Origin: Actinoplanes subtropicus
GTDB taxonomy: Bacteria; Actinomycetota; Actinomycetes; Mycobacteriales; Micromonosporaceae
DNA: 64,000 nucleotides
Direction: 5' to 3'
Assembly: GCF_000721705.1 (NCBI RefSeq)
Contig: NZ_JOJL01000003.1
Coordinates: 164,352-228,351, forward strand
Shown: positions 61,201-64,000 of the stretch, piece after piece
How the letters are laid out: each line of letters starts with the position of its first letter
How positions within the stretch are numbered: position 1 is the stretch's first letter
The notes under the pieces: generated by a model
What the model was told of the DNA's origin: nothing
The model's input: the letters and a program-made list of their open reading frames with translations, nothing else
Database searches by the model: none
Program-made: the position numbers and the translations under genes

Positions 61201-63587
61201 TGGCCGGCGGCGTACGGATCATCGCGTTGCACGGCTCGGTCTGGAGTGCCGACCTGACGCAGTATCCGACCACCGCCCCGGCGGGCGCCTGGCAGGCCCC
61301 GTTCACCCTGCTCGTGGTGGCCGTCGCGGCCGGCTTCGCGGCGCCCCGCCCCTGGTCGTACGCGATCTCGGCCACCGCCGGCGCGCTCGCCACGATCGGG
61401 CTGCCGTTCGCGATCGGCCTGCCCTGGTGGTCGCCGCTGCTGGTCGGCGGGGCGGTGGCGATCGGGTACGCGATGGCCTCGATCGCCGCCGCCGACCCCC
61501 GCGCCGCCCTCTGCCGGGCCGGGGCCGCGGCCGCGGTGCTGCTGCACGCGGCCGGCGCCGGGCTCGCCCGCCCGTGGTCCACCTGCGTCGCCTTGCTGCT
61601 GGTCACCGGGATAGGCGCGCTCACCGCCGCGATGGCCCGCACCCCGGTGCCGTTCACGATCGCCCCCGAGGCCGCCCCGCCCCCGGAGACCGGCCGTTTC
61701 TGGTCCCCGGTCATCACCGAGGCCGACCTGGCCCGCGACGACACCGGCATGCCCCGGCACCGCGCCCAGGTCGGCGGCGCGGCCACCGGCGCGGTGCTGC
61801 TGGCGCTGCCCGGCGTCTTCGCCGCGCTCGCCGCCGACCAGGGCCAGAACGCCCAGGTGGTGCTCACCGCCGCGCTCGCCGCCTCGAGCCTCGGCCTGGC
61901 CGTGCTGGCGGTGATCGGCCGCTGGATCCCGCAGTACCTGCCCTGGGCCACGGTCGGCCTGGTGCTGGGCGCGACGATCACGGCATTCGCGTCGATCCCC
62001 GGGTCGTACCCGACCGCGCTCTACGCCGCGGCCGCGGCCCTGCTCGGCGTGCTGGCCGAGCTGCTGCGCGGCGCCACGCCCGCGCCCGGCCTCACCGTCG
62101 CCCGCACCCGCTCGTGGGCCGACGGCCGGTACCAGTCGGCCCGCTGGACCAGCCTGCGCCCGAGCGGCCTGAGCGGTCGCTGGCTGGTCGACCCGGCCAC
62201 CAGCGCGGTCATGCTCGCGCTGATCCCGACGGCGCTGGCCCTGTTCTCGATCGCGCCCGCCCTCAAGGCCGCGCTGATCGACCCGCTGCAGCAGATGCGG
62301 CACATCTGGGACGGCCCGATCCCGGCCCTCGCCCAGCCCTCGGCCTCCGGCCACGTGGACGCCAGCAGCGTGCTGGCCATCGTCCTGCTCACCGGCGCCG
62401 CGGCGCTGGCCGCGATCGGCTTCGGCGGCAAGACCTCCGAGGCCGTCCCGGTGATCCTCCCCGGCATCGCGATCACCATCCTGATCGCCCCGATCGCGCT
62501 GGACCTCCCGTTCCCGGCCGCGACCAGCGCCGGCCTGGTGGTCTTCACGATCGTCATGCTCGGCCTGGCCCTCACCCCGCCGCCGGCCGCCACCCACGCG
62601 CCGATGCTGCGCGCGGTCCGCCGGATCGTCTTCGTGGTCGGCCTGGCCGCCGGCAACGCGGGCCTGGCCGGCAGCCTGGCCCAGCAGAACCTCACCCTGT
62701 TCACGCTCGGCTCCGCGGTCGGCGTCGGCCTGGTCGCCGCGCTGGCCGGCCGCAGCCAGCTGGCCCGCGTCCTGGGCTGGCTGTTCACCGCCGCGATGGC
62801 CCAGCTGTTCGTGCTGGCCGCGTGCATCGCCGGCGGCGTCGAACGCCAGTGGGCCGCCTTCGGCGTACTGGCGGTCGGCGCGGCCCTGCTCATCATCGAG
62901 GCCACCGTCCCCCGGCTGGGCCTGCCGCAGTACCGCCGCGAGGCCACCACCGTCGAGTGGGCCGGCTACACCTCCGCGGTACTGGCCGGCGCGCTCGCCT
63001 ACGACGCGCCCGCCCACCTGGCCGCGCTGCTGGCCGCGTGGGGCGCGGTGCTCGGCCTGGCGGCGTCCCGGACGGGCCGCTCCCCCAACCAGCGCCGGCT
63101 GCTGTTCTGGCTGGCGGTCGGCTTCGAGATCGTCGGCTGGTGGCTGTTCATCGCCCTGGCGGACGTGGCACTGCCCGAGGCGTACACGCTGCCGTTCGCG
63201 GCGATGGCGCTGGCCGTGGGCATCGTCGAGTCCCGCACCCGCGCCGACCTGAGCAGCTGGGCGGCGTACGGGCCGGCCCTGCTGGCAGCCTTCGTCCCGA
63301 CGATCGGCATCGTTCTGGCCGGCAACGGCGGCGAACTGCGCGAGGTCCTTCTCCTGCTGGGCGCCGTGGGCACCCTGATCATCGGCTCCACCTACCGCCA
63401 GCAGGCCCCGGTCGTGGTCGGCGCGGTCGCCACCGTCTTCGCCGCAATCCACTTCGCGGTGACACTGGTCGGCCCGTGGCTGGTGCTGTTGCCGCTCGGC
63501 GTGATCCTGCTCGTCTTCGGCGCCACCAACGAGAACCGCCGCCGCACCCGAGAAGGACTCCGCAGCCGGCTGGTCAACCTACGCTGA
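58272..63587 (+). CDS. Giant polytopic membrane protein (SCO7613-like)
   Basis: The protein of about 1771 residues starts with a coiled-coil (about 8-60: SYEEELARIDASIAELKIRD, SQIAAKIQAAQFQRDILSHA), a basic strip (KAKKAKARRVRRRP), a Pro-rich region to about 210, then several dozen hydrophobic helices spread to the C-terminus with short loops. This matches the long actinomycete membrane proteins annotated as SCO7613 C-terminal domain-containing; no activity is established. The GTG at 58272 follows GGAGGTGCC. No neighbour explains it. The high alanine/leucine content creates long spurious open frames on the other strand. Confidence 0.8.
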   Translation: MAQAGQSDSYEEELARIDASIAELKIRDMNAASERSQIAAKIQAAQFQRDILSHANNQAKAKKAKARRVRRRPGQDFPPPPPPGGHQGDEPPPPPGARPAGAPPPPAGSAPPRDTPPPPPGARPADVPPPRVTRPAASARAGAPRGAATGPRPDWAPPGSAHTGPPGVATDGVTALVDEPPPTERMGPSRERSGPPPRRVGFTGGEHHPPEASTQSVQNILLALGALLIGVAAVVFSGVAVSNPLARAVILAIFTSIALVSAPGIAKRGLSSTAETVAAVGLALLPMTLYVLHGTSLTGGDRVALQLYLGVTFAITSVASFLYATAVRLSAPRYATVVALQPVPLLLAYPSIESPAGWGMALAVVALLDLFLLTTVIRNGRLVPQWPIGRPVGADRETLAAADAGAADYLRRGDPADPGSYAPGSPPRPESRPEEPDLIIGALTGQRGRWLRTRIFPGPRPAGAPPAGSVPLAPPATPPSADWLRELTFALLCVASAGALLYSSVALLQARLVPDAMRSAFVLLLAAVVAVAAAGLLRNLLARNITGGVLTLAAIGSAARIADVIDPRWTLVVAAASIAITGAVVGLLPTAVRSGPEIASAAALVIIGVFLTVDGVRAALAPLQAARPVWHADTAAYAQKIAEAAGPSGWLLALAALLVTVAAALALPRGWRHEGAVIGAALTALAVPASLGLRWSEAPWPLVLASIAIGAAGLAASTRRIAITHVAAAGTVGLFGAGAALSASWLTAAVLTALAGAGVMIAVAARQIPIRLYAWLVGDWASGAAALALPGAVVTGALAVADKGQGPPPTSAVTVPALAVGFLAVAATLSYSAVFQVARREISAPLTAGTGLGAVSLALAALLAPGATPPDVWVGALLLVAAGLLFFAKSIDNGRRSDRVLDGPDIAAAAATVAICGALSRVFALAFPRAPLAVAGIVVLIVSLGVAALPDEWRRGPVRGLAAAGVVVGSIAGWQALAGGVRIIALHGSVWSADLTQYPTTAPAGAWQAPFTLLVVAVAAGFAAPRPWSYAISATAGALATIGLPFAIGLPWWSPLLVGGAVAIGYAMASIAAADPRAALCRAGAAAAVLLHAAGAGLARPWSTCVALLLVTGIGALTAAMARTPVPFTIAPEAAPPPETGRFWSPVITEADLARDDTGMPRHRAQVGGAATGAVLLALPGVFAALAADQGQNAQVVLTAALAASSLGLAVLAVIGRWIPQYLPWATVGLVLGATITAFASIPGSYPTALYAAAAALLGVLAELLRGATPAPGLTVARTRSWADGRYQSARWTSLRPSGLSGRWLVDPATSAVMLALIPTALALFSIAPALKAALIDPLQQMRHIWDGPIPALAQPSASGHVDASSVLAIVLLTGAAALAAIGFGGKTSEAVPVILPGIAITILIAPIALDLPFPAATSAGLVVFTIVMLGLALTPPPAATHAPMLRAVRRIVFVVGLAAGNAGLAGSLAQQNLTLFTLGSAVGVGLVAALAGRSQLARVLGWLFTAAMAQLFVLAACIAGGVERQWAAFGVLAVGAALLIIEATVPRLGLPQYRREATTVEWAGYTSAVLAGALAYDAPAHLAALLAAWGAVLGLAASRTGRSPNQRRLLFWLAVGFEIVGWWLFIALADVALPEAYTLPFAAMALAVGIVESRTRADLSSWAAYGPALLAAFVPTIGIVLAGNGGELREVLLLLGAVGTLIIGSTYRQQAPVVVGAVATVFAAIHFAVTLVGPWLVLLPLGVILLVFGATNENRRRTREGLRSRLVNLR

Positions 63588-63686
63588 CCCGCCGCTGCCG
63601 GCGCGCAATCAGATCAGTAACCCATGGCTGGGAACGGCTACCATCGGTCGAGGGGCGTATCAAATGTGATCGATCGGAGTCGGCCC

Positions 63687-63938
63687 GTGGGCGACGTCAG
63701 AGACTTGGTCATCAACCTCCTCGCCGCGATGATCGCATTTGTGTCCGGCATTCTCGCCCGCGAACTCTATAGCATGGCCCGGTCCCGGCACGGTCGCGCA
63801 TTCTGGGGAAGGCGAATGCTTCGCTCCCGAACCGTCCTCTTCGTCGGCGAATTCCCCCGGTTCAATCACCTCGAGCCGTCCGGACTGGTCGGCCTCGGCG
63901 ACCACGGGCACGGCAAAGTCGGCCGGGTTTGCGTTTAG
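63687..63938 (+). CDS. Small membrane-anchored protein, 3' end probably replaced
   Basis: Eighty-three residues are open: a TM helix near the start (DLVINLLAAMIAFVSGILARELY), a basic stretch (RHGRAFWGRRMLRSR), then VLFVGEFPRFNHLEPSGLVGLGDHGHGK. The last few residues (VGRVCV) and the stop at 63936-63938 coincide with the start of a different sequence in which a minus-strand reading frame begins, so the original gene is likely cut off by an insertion. The GTG at 63687 is the start nearest the TM helix. The function is unknown. Confidence 0.5.
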   Translation: MGDVRDLVINLLAAMIAFVSGILARELYSMARSRHGRAFWGRRMLRSRTVLFVGEFPRFNHLEPSGLVGLGDHGHGKVGRVCV

Positions 63939-64000
63939 GCTGGTAGGAGCTGTAGGAGTTTGAGGATCCGGCGGTTTTTGCGGGCGTTGTAACGCATCGC
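63935..64000 (-). CDS. C-terminal end of a possible transposase gene (runs off window)
   Basis: The last 21 codons on the minus strand read AMRYNARKNRRILKLLQLLP plus a final A, with a TAA at 63935-63937. The basic, helical ending following the disrupted small gene suggests the 3' end of an insertion-sequence transposase. This cannot be confirmed without the sequence to the right. Confidence 0.3.
   Translation of the reverse strand, partial: AMRYNARKNRRILKLLQLLPA

Noticed and set aside
58041..63452. A 1803-residue open frame on the minus strand opposite the giant membrane protein
   Set aside because: It is Gly/Arg/Gln/Asp low-complexity sequence produced by the GC-rich codon pattern of the plus-strand membrane gene. 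The plus frame has family-like hydrophobic periodicity and a ribosome-binding site.
1..64000. tRNA, rRNA, CRISPR array, prophage or biosynthetic cluster
   Set aside because: No tRNA-like cloverleaf, rRNA segment, regularly spaced repeat array, phage structural gene or PKS/NRPS module was seen in reading the window.

Overview
The window is a high-GC actinobacterial chromosome segment. It encodes a WhiB regulator, coenzyme F420 biosynthesis, a mycothiol-type DinB enzyme, several ECF sigma factors and an XRE/DUF5753 regulator. Gene order and families fit a filamentous actinomycete of the Micromonosporaceae (Actinoplanes-like). That placement is inference from protein flavour, not a search. I saw no rRNA, tRNA or CRISPR array.

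Region 1 (1-26.4 kb) is a conserved core block. A minus-strand mannose operon runs manB, a Trm112-like peptide, an SIS isomerase, a CDF transporter and manA. From memory it resembles the M. tuberculosis Rv3255c-Rv3264c neighbourhood (manA, SIS, manB, DUF3499, DUF1025, whiB2, fbiA, fbiB, GDP-mannose synthesis). Here an aldehyde-oxidation module (GAF regulator, aldehyde dehydrogenase, DUF779) and a polysaccharide deacetylase sit between manB and the DUF3499 gene. fbiC lies between whiB and fbiA, so F420 assembly (FbiC, FbiA, FbiB) is nearly contiguous. A repeat-rich membrane protein, acetoacetyl-CoA synthetase, a TIGR03089 protein, a GT4 glycosyltransferase and GDP-mannose pyrophosphorylase (manC) close the block. 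ManA, ManB and ManC together give Fru-6-P -> Man-6-P -> Man-1-P -> GDP-mannose.

Region 2 (26.4-37 kb) is accessory and eroded. It holds a truncated M20 peptidase, an ECF sigma factor divergent from an MFS exporter, a broken Uma2 gene, a two-TM protein carrying a PstS-like domain, LexA, a HAD hydrolase, a histidine phosphatase, a 5'-truncated NUDIX gene, a VapBC module and an EAL-domain gene broken by a frameshift and an in-frame amber codon.

Region 3 (36.5-50.2 kb) has a Bax-inhibitor-1 protein, a DUF574-type methyltransferase, a GGDEF/EAL c-di-GMP enzyme, an animal-type heme peroxidase, a maleylpyruvate-isomerase-like enzyme overlapping a pseudokinase/WD40 protein, a molybdopterin oxidoreductase and a SigE-family sigma factor with its membrane partner.

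Region 4 (50.3-64 kb) has a small membrane protein/XRE pair behind a well-formed promoter and palindrome, a second DUF574 methyltransferase, a secreted metzincin-like protease with a ricin-type lectin domain, an unknown 525-residue protein, acyl-CoA dehydrogenase, UDP-glucose dehydrogenase, a giant polytopic membrane protein of about 1770 residues, and at the right edge a truncated small gene abutting what may be the end of a transposase gene.

No single stretch is clearly a new multi-gene system. The best leads are the fbiC-whiB-fbiAB arrangement with an FbiB lacking its nitroreductase domain, the transmembrane PstS-like fusion, the pseudokinase-WD40/DinB pair, and several strong palindromes that look like operators of adjacent regulators.
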